Assembly: GCA_001792895.1 (NCBI GenBank) | Contig: MARA01000025.1 | Coordinates: 434,001 to 498,000 of the forward strand | DNA from: Lentinus brumalis | Taxonomy: Eukaryota; Basidiomycota; Agaricomycetes; Polyporales; Polyporaceae | Reading direction: 5' to 3' | DNA: 64,000 nt | In this document: positions 22,872 to 33,945 of the stretch, in pieces | How positions within the stretch are numbered: position 1 is the stretch's first letter | How the letters are laid out: every line of letters starts with the position of its first letter | The notes under the pieces: generated by a model | What the model was told of the DNA's origin: nothing | Seen by the model: only the letters and a program-made list of their open reading frames with translations | The model's database searches: none | Translations under genes and position numbers: made by a program

Positions 22872-25800
22872 ATGTCCGGCCCTCATCTCGTCGAACAGTC
22901 ACCGCAACCCGCGGTGACAACCGCCGATTCTTCTGCTGAGGACACCGCTGCTTCCCTTCGGGCTGCCGCGTTGCGCACGCTGAAGTTGAAGAGACGTAAA
23001 CTCACCGGCGACTCGGAATCTACCCTTCCACCCCGTCCTATCGCGCAGGAACAGTCGATTCAACTGGATTATGGTACGGAAGAGCCGTCGGGTGGTGCAT
23101 CTTCTATCGCGTCCTCGCCCGCCTTGCGGCCCGTGACATCCTCGGCCTCGGTGCCAGACCCGATGGACGTTGATAGCGGCGCTCGGGAGGAAGGCGAGAT
23201 CAGCGACTCTGAGATGTCCCCTCCGCCCTCTCCTGTCAAGCCGCCACTTGAACCGATTTCGTCCACGTCTGCACAACCTCCGCCACCGCCCGCACCCATG
23301 CTCCCGCCGGCCATACCGAAAGTCGAACCTATGTCTCCGGCCTTGAGTAGAGCTGTCGCCGCGCGCGTCGCTACGATATCGCAGCCCACGACGTCGGACA
23401 AGTTTGTCAGGCCAGGTCTCGCTAGTGAGTCTTGGTTGAGTTACGCACTAGGCTTATGTTGTCTAATCAAACCACAACAGTGACTGAAGCGCAATACCTC
23501 ACCGCGCGCGACATCATTCTGGACCTGCTTGGCTGGGGTGTGCCTCCGGAGTATCTCGTCAACTGTGGACTGAGTCGAGAGATCATCTTCTACATCTTCG
23601 TCGAGTACAACCTCCGTCTTCCCTCCAACCTCGACGTCACTGGGTTACTACCCTATCCTTGTCCATCCGCGCCCTCTGCCGCAGCGAATGGTTCGTCGAC
23701 CGATCAGTCTAGCCTACCTCAGCAACAACCTACTCGGGAGGGGACCCCTTCGTCACTTTCAGCAGCGGCGGCGCCTTTCTTTCCCGGCAGCTCAAATAAC
23801 CCCTCCACACCCGCGCCAAGTCTCCTCGATATGGAACAACAGCGCAAGCAGGAGCTGTTGGCTCGTAAGGCAGTTCTCGCGTCGCGTAAGCTGAAGCAAC
23901 AGAAATCGACGTCCAGCGCCGAGTCGCAGCCTTCCAAATCTCCAACTCCTGTGGCAATCTCAGTGGCAGATAGTAGCGCGACCCTTCCGGCTCCCACAGA
24001 GACGGTGGATGACTTCCTGAACAGCATCGGCCCTGTCGGGTCCTCCAACGGCGCCGCCAAACCTTCCAGTTCGAATCCAAAGCCGAAAGCCCGATCATTC
24101 TCGGCGGACGCCATGGACGTCGACGAAATCCCGGGGCTTACCGGAGGCTTTAGCAGTACCACAGACTACACACCTCTTCCCCGTCCACCCCCTACGCGAT
24201 CCGCAACTTTGTCTAGCGTAACTTCGCCGAAGTCGCCAGTCGTACCCCACTCTGCGGTGTCTACCGCGTCTGAAAGGTCCTTCTACGCTCCTTCGACGTC
24301 TAGCAACGGTGCCACTCTGTCGTATGGTTTCAACGACGACGATTCCGATGCCATCCCCGGTCTCTTTCAAACCCGGTCGCCTTCCGTGGAGAGTCAAGTG
24401 ATGGGTTCTCGACGAGGGACCAAGCGACCTATGGCCATTGACTTCGTCGACATGGAGCCTGGGCCTTCTCGTGCCTCAGGTCGAGCGCCTCCCAAACGAA
24501 GGAGTACTGGCTTTGCTGGTCTTCCGCAAAGACGGTGTGTCATCGAGCTGAGCGACACCGAAGACGAGCATGAGGGCAGCTTGTCGTACACCAACGGTCT
24601 TCCATCGAGGACTGAGTCTCGGGGACCGCAAGCCCGTACCCCTCAGACATCAGTTGCGCCAACGCCACGGGTTAACTCGCCCGCCAACCCCGCCGCTCTG
24701 TTGGAGAAAGAGGAGCAGATCAGGAGCTTGCGAGAGTTGATCGCGCAGAAGCAGAGTCGGCTCAAGAAGCAAGCAGCTGTGAGTCCAAATCACCTGTGTT
24801 CCATTGCTGCCTGTTCACATTCTACCAGGTGGTGTCCTCTCCACCGCCACCCGCTGGCTCACAGTCGAATGCCTCTGTCGCCGTCAAAGAGGAGGAAGAC
24901 GACTCCTCTGCAGCTCACTCTCTGCGGGTCTCTCGCAGTAGCACCTCTGCGACACCTGATCCATCGACTAGTGGACGTCTCAGTGCTGGTACCGAGGAGC
25001 GACCTGTTGCTTCTGCTCTGCATGGTGAGCTATCATGCACGAGTATCCTCGTCCTTCGTTGCTAATCATCGTAAAGCAGAGAACGGCAGCAGTATACTCT
25101 TACCCGAGTCGACTAGCAACCCCGGGACACCAATTGGTCCTTATATTCACAACACGTGTGCCAACTCGTTCTCACACACGGTTTTGCAGATGTGTCCTTG
25201 AACGCACTCGAGCATCATACAACAGGCGACAAAGGCAAGTTACCCTGCTACCGTTCGCGCTTGCTTGTGACCCTTCCTCACCCTCACTTCCTTCCATCCT
25301 GCATCTCGGACGATTCTACGACTGTTCCTCCACGTGATCCTCGCATTCGGTTTTCTTGCGTGCGTGATGATGCCGTCACCAGTGTTGACAGGCGAAGCGC
25401 AACAGGAACAAGCGGCAAGGATCTTTTTCTTTTCATGCCGCATCTCGGCGGCCTCCTGAATCTGTGCTCAACTCGCGTCTCTTTTCGGTCGCTTTGGCTT
25501 CGTCTTGCAACGTTGCTGCCTGTTGTCTTCCTTGCGTTCTTTTTTTTGTCCACAGGGTATGACTTCTGAAGAGCACAGCGCACACAGTGATAGCATGGAA
25601 GTCGACGTCGTTGGCATCCGTCCAGAGACGTCGGCTCAGGTACGTATCTGCTTCCGCCAACTACTTCGATTTCCTGTCACAGGAGACTTCCAAGTAGTGT
25701 TTTGTGCTGACTTGCTCTCTACAGATTGTCGATGATCCCGACTACCTCATGAGCCAAGAGCCTGAACAGGCATCTGCATTTGAGACTTACCGTTCTCTCC

Positions 25801-26303
25801 TAGACCGCCATCCTCTTCTGCGCGTACGCTCACGACCTGAGTCTAGTTCTCTCGCTCCTCCCTCTTCTGCCGTCAACGGGTCGTCAAGCACGACCCAAGT
25901 CGCCGATATTGATCTCAGACCGCTCAAGCAAGCCGCGATCATGACGTACCTTTCAGATAATACTCGGCAAATCTGTCAGTATGAGCTCCCAGGTGGCGGG
26001 GAATGTAGAGACAAGAACTGCGAGAACGTTCATCTGTCGCGGTTATCGGCGGTCGAGCCTAGTGGTGCGTCCGTTGTCTATATTCTCCGGTCGCTGATGT
26101 CTTCATTATATGTCAATGTCTCCTCCCATCAACGTCTCACAGATGAGGACACCGCTCAATATCTCTGCTCCTCATTGCCGGGCGGCCAGCGATACGGCGT
26201 CAAGGTCTTCATGAAGGCGCTTGATGTAGCACGGCTCAGCCAACCGACCATGCCGTTCGACGCTCGCGTTCAAGAGGCCTTGTCCCGGTTAGGTCTTCGG
26301 TAG
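22872..26303 (+). CDS. Red1/ZFC3H1-like protein with C-terminal zf-C3H1 finger
   Basis: Predicted 918 residues from nine exons: 22872-23424, 23481-24778, 24829-25024, 25080-25136, 25190-25234, 25392-25414, 25556-25639, 25725-26064, 26143-26303. The first two-thirds is disordered, Ser/Pro-rich and acidic (EEGEISDSEMSP; DMEPGPSR), with an order-prone helix block near YLTARDIILDLLGWGVPPEY. A short coiled coil (EEQIRSLRELIAQKQSRLKK) ends exon 2. The putative zinc finger is ICQYELPGGGECRDKNCENV plus H: C-x9-C-x4-C-x3-H, the zf-C3H1 pattern of S. pombe Red1 and human ZFC3H1, which link poly(A) RNA to the nuclear exosome. The exons at 25190 and 25392 need GC donors (AG|GCAAGT and GCG|GCAAGG) to keep frame; that stretch is the least certain part of the model. 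Confidence 0.72.
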
Positions 26304-26865
26304 TCAATAGTTTACGGCGGCGACCCAGTATCCTGTCAAGATCGCTCCTCGGCATCAGTTCCATACGGGAGGGAGAAGACGATCAGAGGGATCGCAGTGA
26401 AGAGCGCGAGGCGCCACTGGCTGCCCGCCCGCGGGGCGGGTGGCCGGCTGACAGTGGAGGTCGAGCAGTGGTCGGCTCAATGATGTCGTTCGTGTCTCTA
26501 CGCGCGGCGACCGTGAGCCGGTCCACGACGCCGCGGAGGCGTGCGTGTTTGGTGTAAAGATAGAGATGATGTTTCTCCGGTTACCCTACGCCGCGGCACG
26601 TATTTGGATCGTTGTTGCGGAACGTCGAGTGTTCCTTGCGAGTAGTACGCGGTGTTGCTTATCGAGCTGCAATTGTATTTTGGCCCTCGGGCGCGTTGTC
26701 TTCGATTATGCTTGTCTTGGTTCGTTCGGATGTGCAGGTGAGCTTGGAGGTTCTGTTTCATCTTATGCATATCTCACGTCGCACACTCGTGTCGATGTGA
26801 TTGTGGCATCAGTAATGTACAGTGGGGCATCCGTTGTCGTAATCACAGTAAACATCATGCGCGCA
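26304..26865. other. Convergent intergenic region
   Basis: Lies between two converging 3' ends. It should contain both 3' UTRs. No gene seen. Confidence 0.6.
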
Positions 26866-27840
26866 CTACAAGAAGATCAAAAGCGTCGTGGCGCTGATGA
26901 CGACACTGTACAGACGCAAGCCCTTGAGAGAGCACTTTGAGCCCGAGTTACCTGCCGCACCCGTCGCAGCACTGGAGCTAGAAGCTGAGGTGGAAGTCGC
27001 ACTCGCGGACGTCCCTGGGGAAGTAACGCTCCCCGAGGTGCCGGACATCCCGGAAGGCAGGATGCCGGATGTCACGCTCACAGATGCCGACGTTGTGGTA
27101 CGCACCGACGTCGAGCTCGAGCTCGCCGTTGGGTCCGTCCTCGTCACGCCGGTAGGAGGCAAGCTGACGCTTGTGGACGGATCGCCAGTCTGGTGCGGGG
27201 GAAGCGTGTTGGAGCTTGACGCGGCGAGGGTCTGCGGTTGTGTGGCCGAGCCGGAGGAAGATGCGTCGTTGGCGATGATCGTGAACGCGGGGCTGATATC
27301 GCCCGAAGTGCCGAGTACTGTGATTGTAATCAGACATTTGTAGAGGTGTGGTGAGTGTGGGACGTACGACAAACGATGTAGTCGCTCCCGCTGGGGACGG
27401 GTGGGACTACTAAGGAGACGTTTCCGCTTAGGATGGGGAAGCCGGACGCAAGCGGAGACTCTGCGTGAGCGCGAGTGAGTGTGCTGCCGACGTGCAAACG
27501 TGCATTCAGCCCCGGGCGCATGAAACGTACCAAGCATGAGATGCTCCACATTATCTGCAAAGGTGCCCAGGATGATCTTCGCCAGTGGGTTGCTGGGTTG
27601 TGCACCGTTGAGTGCAGCTACATCCCTGACATAGCGGAGGGTGAGCGGCGGGCAATGTATGAAGATAGGAACACACCATGTTACGGTCACAGTCTCGCCC
27701 ACTCTCCACACTGTCTGCGCAATGGGGTTCGTGATGGGCGGCGAGACGGAGTCGCGCAGGGTGATCGAAAGCGGGGTCGCGAGTGCCGTAGCAGCCAGAG
27801 CCAGAAGAACAGACGGGAGGTTCATGATGAGGGAGAGCAT
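26866..27840 (-). CDS. GPI-anchored Ser/Thr-rich cell wall protein, Kre9/Knh1-like N-terminal domain
   Basis: Four exons (27840-27677, 27625-27531, 27460-27368, 27317-26866), 267 residues from the first ATG or 262 from the second at 27825. Signal peptide: NLPSVLLALAATALATP. The N-terminal beta-sandwich (about residues 25-130) shows the family pattern: ITNPIAQTVWRVGETVTVTW, PLAKIILG, SGNVSLVVPPVPSGSDYIV and GTSGDISPAFTI. A long Ser/Thr stalk follows (SGTSGSVTSPGTSAS and similar), then a likely GPI omega region around AAGNSG and a hydrophobic C-terminus YSVVISATTLLIFL. It is a plasma-membrane or wall glycoprotein. Family members are tied to beta-glucan assembly in yeast, but a specific role here is not shown. 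It converges on the Red1-like gene. Confidence 0.85.
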   Translation of the reverse strand: MLSLIMNLPSVLLALAATALATPLSITLRDSVSPPITNPIAQTVWRVGETVTVTWCVPIFIHCPPLTLRYVRDVAALNGAQPSNPLAKIILGTFADNVEHLMLGTFHAPGAECTFARRQHTHSRSRRVSACVRLPHPKRKRLLSSPTRPQRERLHRLSYVPHSPHLYKCLITITVLGTSGDISPAFTIIANDASSSGSATQPQTLAASSSNTLPPHQTGDPSTSVSLPPTGVTRTDPTASSSSTSVRTTTSASVSVTSGILPSGMSGTSGSVTSPGTSASATSTSASSSSAATGAAGNSGSKCSLKGLRLYSVVISATTLLIFL

Positions 27841-29254
27841 GGCAGGTTTATCGCGACCTGCAGCCTATGTAGCTCTAGGAAAGTGGAGCTACGGGTCTCG
27901 TGCGTGGAAGTGACCGGATGGCAGAGGGGCTTCGGGACAGAGGTTGGCCACCAGCTGCAGACCGTGCGCGTGAGGGCGGGCAGTGGTCGTCTAGAACGAG
28001 GACGAGGGCAGGACTGCGGCGACAGGGACGGCTTTACTTCTGTGTACCCACGCGTACGCTGATCAGGTGGGTGAGCTCTTGATTCTGGTCTTCTGCCGAG
28101 CGTTGACAGCGATAAGCTTGATTCCCGACGTCGACTCTGTCCGCCATGATGGTGCGTATCTGTGTGCTTCCCGAGTGTCAAGAAGACGCGCCATGTCGAC
28201 CTGGAGGGAGCATGTCAAGACCAGCCTCGGGACCACCGATGGTCAGAGTTCAAGCAGGCGACGAAGGGCCAACTTGAGCTGTTCAGGCAGGCTTCTGGAC
28301 CACCGCCGACGATGAGCATGAGAGATACGGGGAGAGAGCAGGTGTGTGTGTCCTTAGTGTTCCAGACGATGAGGGAAGAGACAAAGTCAATGCAGACGTT
28401 GGCGCTCAGCACTACTCCTGGAGGCTCACGTCCATCATGCATTCAGCGCTCTACCCTCTCGCATATATCATCCAACTGTGCGATGGCCGACCGTGTTCCT
28501 TTCTTGCACCCGTCCACGCAGGCTGAGCGACTCGCAGTCGATTGAACATGATGCTCCCGGTCCTGCTCCTCCGAGTCGCTGCAACCGCGCGCGCGTTGGG
28601 CCAAGTACTGGGCCCTCGTGCAGAGACGTCTACCATTGAGCCCACTTCTCAGTCGGTATGGACTCCAGGACAGATTGAGACGATTAGGCGGTGAGTGCCC
28701 TGTCAAAGCCCGTCAAAGCACAGGATAGGCAGCTCTCGCAGAGCTCTGTTCTGCCAGGATTACGAAGGACTTGAGTCTTACAGGGCTGAATACATTCATG
28801 GGCCATGGCTTCTAGCAGGACGGGACTACGTTCCTGTGGCAAGGTGTGTTCCAATCTTTGCTTCATCGATTTCCAGCTGCTTATAGTATCGCAGATGCTC
28901 GGCCTTCAATTGCCATGTTCCATAGGGCTTTCCCTGGCTCCAGAACGAGCACCGGCCTGAGCTCAGCATGCCCTCGCTCGGGGTGGCGGACCCGCCGACT
29001 GGAATACCAGAGCGCTCTCGCAATTCCGTTATGGAAACAGCGGCGGGCACGGCGGGACGAATGTGATCGATCGGTATGTTGCTTCTCTGGCGCGCCGAGT
29101 GGAGGTTGACTTGTCCCGTCAGCCCAGTTCTTCGCCTCCCGCCGCTGCCCATGTTCAAAGCCTCGAGCGCGACCTCTCCTCTGCTTCACCCTCCCACCAC
29201 GTCCGCCCACCAACCTGCTCAACACACCCCGCCTCCGCCTGCGATACCACCGCC
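27841..29254. other. Intergenic with one candidate small spliced gene
   Basis: Upstream of two divergently oriented genes. Apart from the candidate listed at 28548-29109, nothing is supported. Confidence 0.45.
28548..29109 (+). CDS. Candidate small spliced protein, unknown
   Basis: Unrecognised. Reading frame and splice signals agree for 28548-28690 (start MMLPVLLLRVAATARALG), 28724-28843 (containing CQDYEGLESYRAEYIHGPWL) and a third exon from 28887. The introns are only 33 and 43 nt, near the lower limit. The third exon stays open to 29109 but becomes Arg/Ser-rich, and another frame there (ATGCCCTCGCTCGGGG) looks equally protein-like, so the 3' end is doubtful. It could be a real short protein with an N-terminal hydrophobic or mitochondrial-type leader, the 5' part of the next gene, or chance. 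Confidence 0.25.
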
Positions 29255-31126
29255 ATGTTAACCCTTCACAGCCTTTATACTCCCATGTGTGTCGACCTCC
29301 CGAGGCGGACATTCTCCCTCCCTCAAGCTGGGAGTCGTCCGACGTGCTCCCTCGAACGCCGTACCGCCAGCCAGTCCCTCGCCCCACCCCGTGCTCTATC
29401 GTTCATGGACGTCGACGTCGTGCCTCAAGTTCCTGCTCGCCGCAAAGCGGACGCCATGGACGACATCAAGGTTAGCATCCGCCGGACTCCAGCATATGCC
29501 CATGTGAGCAAGAGAAGTCGTTTGGCCGAGGATCCCAAGGTGGCTGGGAGACAGCGAAAACGTCCTGATAGCAAGCTCGGAAAGGTCAGTCAGTATCCCT
29601 CGATGCTGGTTGTCATCCCTGACCGCTTCTGCAGAGCCGCAAGACATTGCTCAAACGTACGGAGGTAGTCTTCGCTGAGCCAGACCCGAACGCCTACCCG
29701 TTCTGCTTCCCTCAGCACTATCCTACCGACTTGCATGTCCTCCAGCAGGTCGCGCCGCATCACTTCGGCCCACGAGTCGACCATCCGTTCGTATCGCCAG
29801 TCTTTCCGCCTCCCACCGCTCGCTTGTGTCAAGTTGTCTCGGCCTTCGGTGCACCGCAGCTCGACTGCCTCATGGCGTCCGCCTCCGCACATTCCCTCAT
29901 AGACCTGTCGCACCGGCCCCAGCAGCCAGCTGGCCTCGGCTTCACGTCGCTTAACACGTGCGGTGCTCATCACGTCGCTCAGCGCGCACACCGACTTCAG
30001 TGTGCCCATGCGCACGCGAAGAGCCGCGTCGCCATTGAAAAGACCATGAAGCAGAACATGCCTCGCGCTGTTCGCAAGGCAACTCAAGTCAAGAAGGCTC
30101 CGCGAGGGCTCAAGGACATCCGCAAAGCCGCTACGCCCTACCTGGGCAGCTTCGAGTGCAAGAGACGTCAAGCGTATCATCCAGTCTCGCGCGCTGCTCC
30201 TCTTGACATCCCCATCGACCTGGAGGAGCGACTCGAGTTCCTCGCCGCTACTTTTGACCGAGTGGGCGGTGATGTCGACATGGCGTACGAAGAGGTCTGT
30301 TCTCCTACCCCTCTAAACTTCTTCTTTTTCTGACGACAATCAATCAGGCTGTTTCCTTCGACGATTCGATCGATGACGACCAGGGGGTGAGTCATTGCTA
30401 CTTTTGCGCTACTTGTTCTGTCACTCATTCTATGCGCAGGACATGGAGGTCTACTTCACGCCGCTGCCTTCCAGTGACATGCTTTGCGACGTCTTCGCGG
30501 AGCCTGTTTTTGTCACTGTCCCGTCCACGGAACCTGCGCCAGTCGTGCACGTCGATCCACCGGTGTCGATGCAGAACGCCGACACTCCCGCTCAGACATC
30601 GCTGTACTACGAGCAACATGGTCAGCAAGACGCGTCTGCTCAGGCAACTGAGGCGAATGTCGAAGGTCAGGACGAGAGCGACGAAACCAACCGACCGGCA
30701 CCAGCGCGGATTAACTCTGGCGCATATCTCATGGACGCGCTCCTCCACTGGCAGGTTCCTGCCGCCCACCATGTCGAAGATGAGGACGAGGACGATGGTT
30801 ACGACGAGGAAGACGACGTCTGGTTCGAGGCCTGCGACGGAGGAGCGCTAGTCGTCGACGCCCAGGCTGCCACATCGTCATCTCGACCTGCCCTCCTCGC
30901 ACAGGCGGATGCCTTCTTGAACGCCGTCGGCGACGAACTGCGCGCTGCCCGACCAACGGCAGACTCAACCGCCTCTGTAACGAACGAGCTCTTTGGAGAG
31001 CTGTTCGGGGTCGATACTTCCGACGAGGACGATATCTTCGGAACCTCCACCGTCGAGAACTTTGTCCAGGGCAGCCGCCGTGCCATGCGGTACCGCCCAG
31101 TGCCTGGGGTGTCTTTTGACGACTAG
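29255..31126 (+). CDS. Uncharacterised protein, acidic C-terminal half
   Basis: Four exons (29255-29584, 29635-30294, 30348-30386, 30440-31126), 571 residues, with consistent phases. I do not recognise a domain. The N-terminal part is basic (KRSRLAEDPKVAGRQRKRPD, resembling a nuclear localisation signal). The middle holds a Pro/His-rich stretch and a basic helix-like block (KQNMPRAVRKATQVKKAPRG), then DLEERLEFLAATFDRVGGD. The C-terminal third is strongly acidic (EDEDEDDGYDEEDDVWFEA, then TSDEDDIFGTS). The layout of basic centre plus acidic tail suggests a nuclear regulatory protein. This is inference only. The frame is open upstream to 29063, so the start could lie earlier. Confidence 0.7.
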
Positions 31127-32470
31127 TACTCACACCGCCGACCTTAGACCACACTCACGCGTTTCATCTCCCTGATCTTGTCTCGATCTCTTTCCACTCA
31201 TTTACAAATCTCTATCTCATGTACTCTACTTAGATAACCATCTCCCCGATGCCTTGCTTGCCGTCCCCATCTTATCCTCACATATACTTACTAGCCATAC
31301 CTAAACTGTATATACTCGACGCACCCACGCTCAGTCTATCCCTTCTTCTACTTTTCGACTCTCTCTCTTTTTTCCTCTTCCTCCCTCTTTCTCCTCTTTC
31401 TCTCTCCTCCCTCCCGCTCCACACTTTTGGGTCCCACTCCTTCGGCGACCACAGCTTCTTGGACGCCCACTTCATCCGACCTCGCACAAGTACTCGATAC
31501 CCAACACTATCAAGCCTCCTACATCGACGATCTCTCAACACAGCTATTCTTCCCGTATCAAGACTGAAGTCCTCGACAAGAGCTTCGTCGCTGCCTCGAC
31601 GATCTTCCTGCCAGCGTCCTCTCGGTCGTTCCCTCTGCCGCCAGATTCCCCGCCGCACGTCCTGTTCCTCGCTGCGACCTTGATCAAAGTCAAACCCTGC
31701 ATCACGATCGGCTTGACCTCCGCTGGTTCGCTCCGACTCCAATTGGCTCATGTCCCCAGCTGGGCTTCGCTGCCAACACTCGACTTCACACTGGCAACTC
31801 GACGTCCAGCTTCGTTCGCTCGTCATCATCAAGCCGCATCGCTCCCTCCGCGCTACTGGCCCTTCCGACCATGCGATCACCCAAGTCGCATCTTGGCCTC
31901 TGTCGACTGGCTCGCGCTCGACGGTGTCCTTGGCAACAGCATTCGAGTCTCGTCCTCACTGCCCCGACTGTCTCGTGCTCGACCGATGCTGCGTACTCCA
32001 TCACATCACGACCATGAGGCTTGAGGGTGCCCGATTCCGTCTCGGCAGTCAGTCACCCTGTCGCCCTACGCTCAACAGTCCGCGATCCCCCATCCTCCAT
32101 CTTGAAGGCTGGTCAAGATCTCCGCTCGGACCGTCGCTGATCACTCCCATACGGATGTCCTTGGAGGGTACGTCGTTTCATGCTCTACTAGAACCCACAC
32201 TGATTTGTTCACTTAGCTCTCAGTCGTGTGTCGCATCCCTAGCGCACGCATCAACCTTAGAACATACACATTCGTCGATCACCATAAAACATGAATCAGG
32301 TGAGCCTTCAGCGTGCCTACTCCGCAGGTACGTGATCTAACGCCTTCCTCGCTAGATACGACACGATACGAATGCTACCGACGCAGGACCCACTCGTGCA
32401 ACGCCTCCCTCGTGAATGTGGGATGGCGGCTCGGTAGCATCGCGGTGGTGTGGCTTCGTGCATATGTATA
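31127..32470. other. Intergenic, pyrimidine-rich
   Basis: A strong CT-rich stretch (about 31340-31420) and long but featureless frames on both strands. No gene is supported. Confidence 0.5.
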
Positions 32471-32671
32471 TCAGAAAATCCAGAGTGTACGAGAAGCGGA
32501 TGATTCGAGAAACTTGTCGCGCTCGCGGACGGCTTGTTCGCACTTCTCTGCAGGAGTATATTCGGCTAAATCCTCGAAATCGGATCGGTCGGTGTGTTCT
32601 TCACATTTCAACACAAACCCAGGCGGCGGTAGGTTTGGCAAAGGCAGAGGAAGAGCTGTTATGGCCAGCAT
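32471..32671 (-). CDS. Small ORF, 66 residues, unknown
   Basis: Single open frame from an ATG at 32671 (the frame is open a little further, to 32704, without another ATG). The second half has a charged, natural-looking composition (KCEEHTDRSDFEDLAEYT, then EKCEQAVRERDKFL, ending SRTLWIF). No family recognised. It could be the last exon of a gene whose upstream exons I cannot define, or a free small protein. Confidence 0.3.
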   Translation of the reverse strand: MLAITALPLPLPNLPPPGFVLKCEEHTDRSDFEDLAEYTPAEKCEQAVRERDKFLESSASRTLWIF

Positions 32672-32971
32672 TGATGGAAGATGTTGCGGTGGTGGCGGTT
32701 GCAACGCTGAACGTTAGTGACAGAAACAACTAAGTGAGGGTCTACAGCCCACCTCCTATCACATGTCCAAGCAGGTCCACGCATCCTTTGGGCGCGAAAC
32801 ATCGACCGTAGCATTGATTCGAACCACATAGAGCTGCACGATCGCGCGAATACTTGATATACAAGACTCCTTGACTGCATCGGATGAGCGGGCTACGCAT
32901 ACCCCCGTCTGTTCACAGGAAATCGAGTAGGTGTCCTCGCGCTGAGTCCCTTCACCTAACGCACCTCAAAC

Positions 32972-33945
32972 TCACTCCTCGTCAAACAGCAAAGCCCTCA
33001 GCTCAATGCTCTGCCTGCTAGGCTTCTCCTGAGGCGTCGTCCTGTCCCAAAACGCCGAATGCGGCGTCAACCGCGCACACCCATCCTCCTCCCGCGAGTC
33101 AAAGCACTTGATCAGCGTCACCTCGTCCGGCCGCTGCTCCGACAAATACCACCACTGGTGCGCCGGGTTCCAACGCACGCTGAACGTCGCGCCCGTGCGG
33201 TCCGGGTAATAATACGTGACGGGGACGAGGTCCGTACTGTCGAGCGTGCGCCAGTCGCCGAGCGCGAGCGGGCGGTGGTAAACGGGGTTCGCGATGGGCC
33301 GCCAGAGGTTGATGAGGCGGATGCGGGTGCCGAGGAGGCGGGGGGCGTCGGCGCCGAGGAGCTGGTTGACGCGTTTGATGGAGGCTTCGTACGTCTGGTC
33401 AATGTGCACGCGTTCCTGCGCAGGATGAGTACGAGCCCACCGCCAAGAACTCGCAGAGTGGACGTACCACAGGACCACGACCCTCAGTGCGCGGGATTGA
33501 CCCGTCTTTACCTGCGTGACGCCTAGGATTGAGAATGAGTGTTGTCCCTGCCGCTGCCATACTCGGATACGGACCTGATAGTATGGTCGAAGATGAGCAC
33601 CCTCTTCGCTCCCGTGACGCTCTTCAGCAGCTCCTCTGCCTCCTTATAATACACCCCTTTGATCCTCTCCTCATCCACGAACTCGGCCTCCGCGCTGGCG
33701 TGCTGCACGAATTGAAAGCCATTCTTGTCGAGCGAGAACTCGTCCTCGCGCCCCCGCGCGTCGTGCACAACGACGGGGCGCTGGTCCTCGCCGAGATTGT
33801 GCTCGGGCTTGCCCGGGGGCGGGGTGAGGTAGATGTAGCGGTACGCTTCCTCGGAAGGGTCCCCGAGGGGTGCGTGGTAGTTGAGCGTCGTGGAAACGTC
33901 GTGCTGGCCTGGGGCTGGGGATGGCGGAAGTACGTCTACGGCCAT
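32972..33945 (-). CDS. CmcJ/AsaB-like 2-oxoglutarate/Fe(II)-type oxygenase (GA4-desaturase family)
   Basis: Three exons (33945-33575, 33522-33468, 33415-32972), 289 residues. The N-terminal part has the family pattern (STTLNYHAPLGDPSEEAYRY, then DARGREDEFSLDKNGFQFV). LIFDHTIRR precedes the metal motif VHIDQTY, an H-x-D pair near residue 150. LLGTRIRLINLWRPIANPV and LALGDWRTLDSTDLVPV follow. A distal His in LTPHSAFWD completes a likely 2-His-1-carboxylate iron site. Named relatives include the CmcJ subunit of cephamycin 7-alpha-methoxylase, Aspergillus AsaB and fungal gibberellin A4 desaturase. Reaction and substrate here are unknown. No other secondary-metabolism gene is adjacent, so this looks like a stand-alone member. 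Confidence 0.88.

Noticed and set aside
31278..32340. Frames of about 200 codons on both strands
   Set aside because: CT-rich low-complexity DNA produces open frames on both strands; nothing domain-like.
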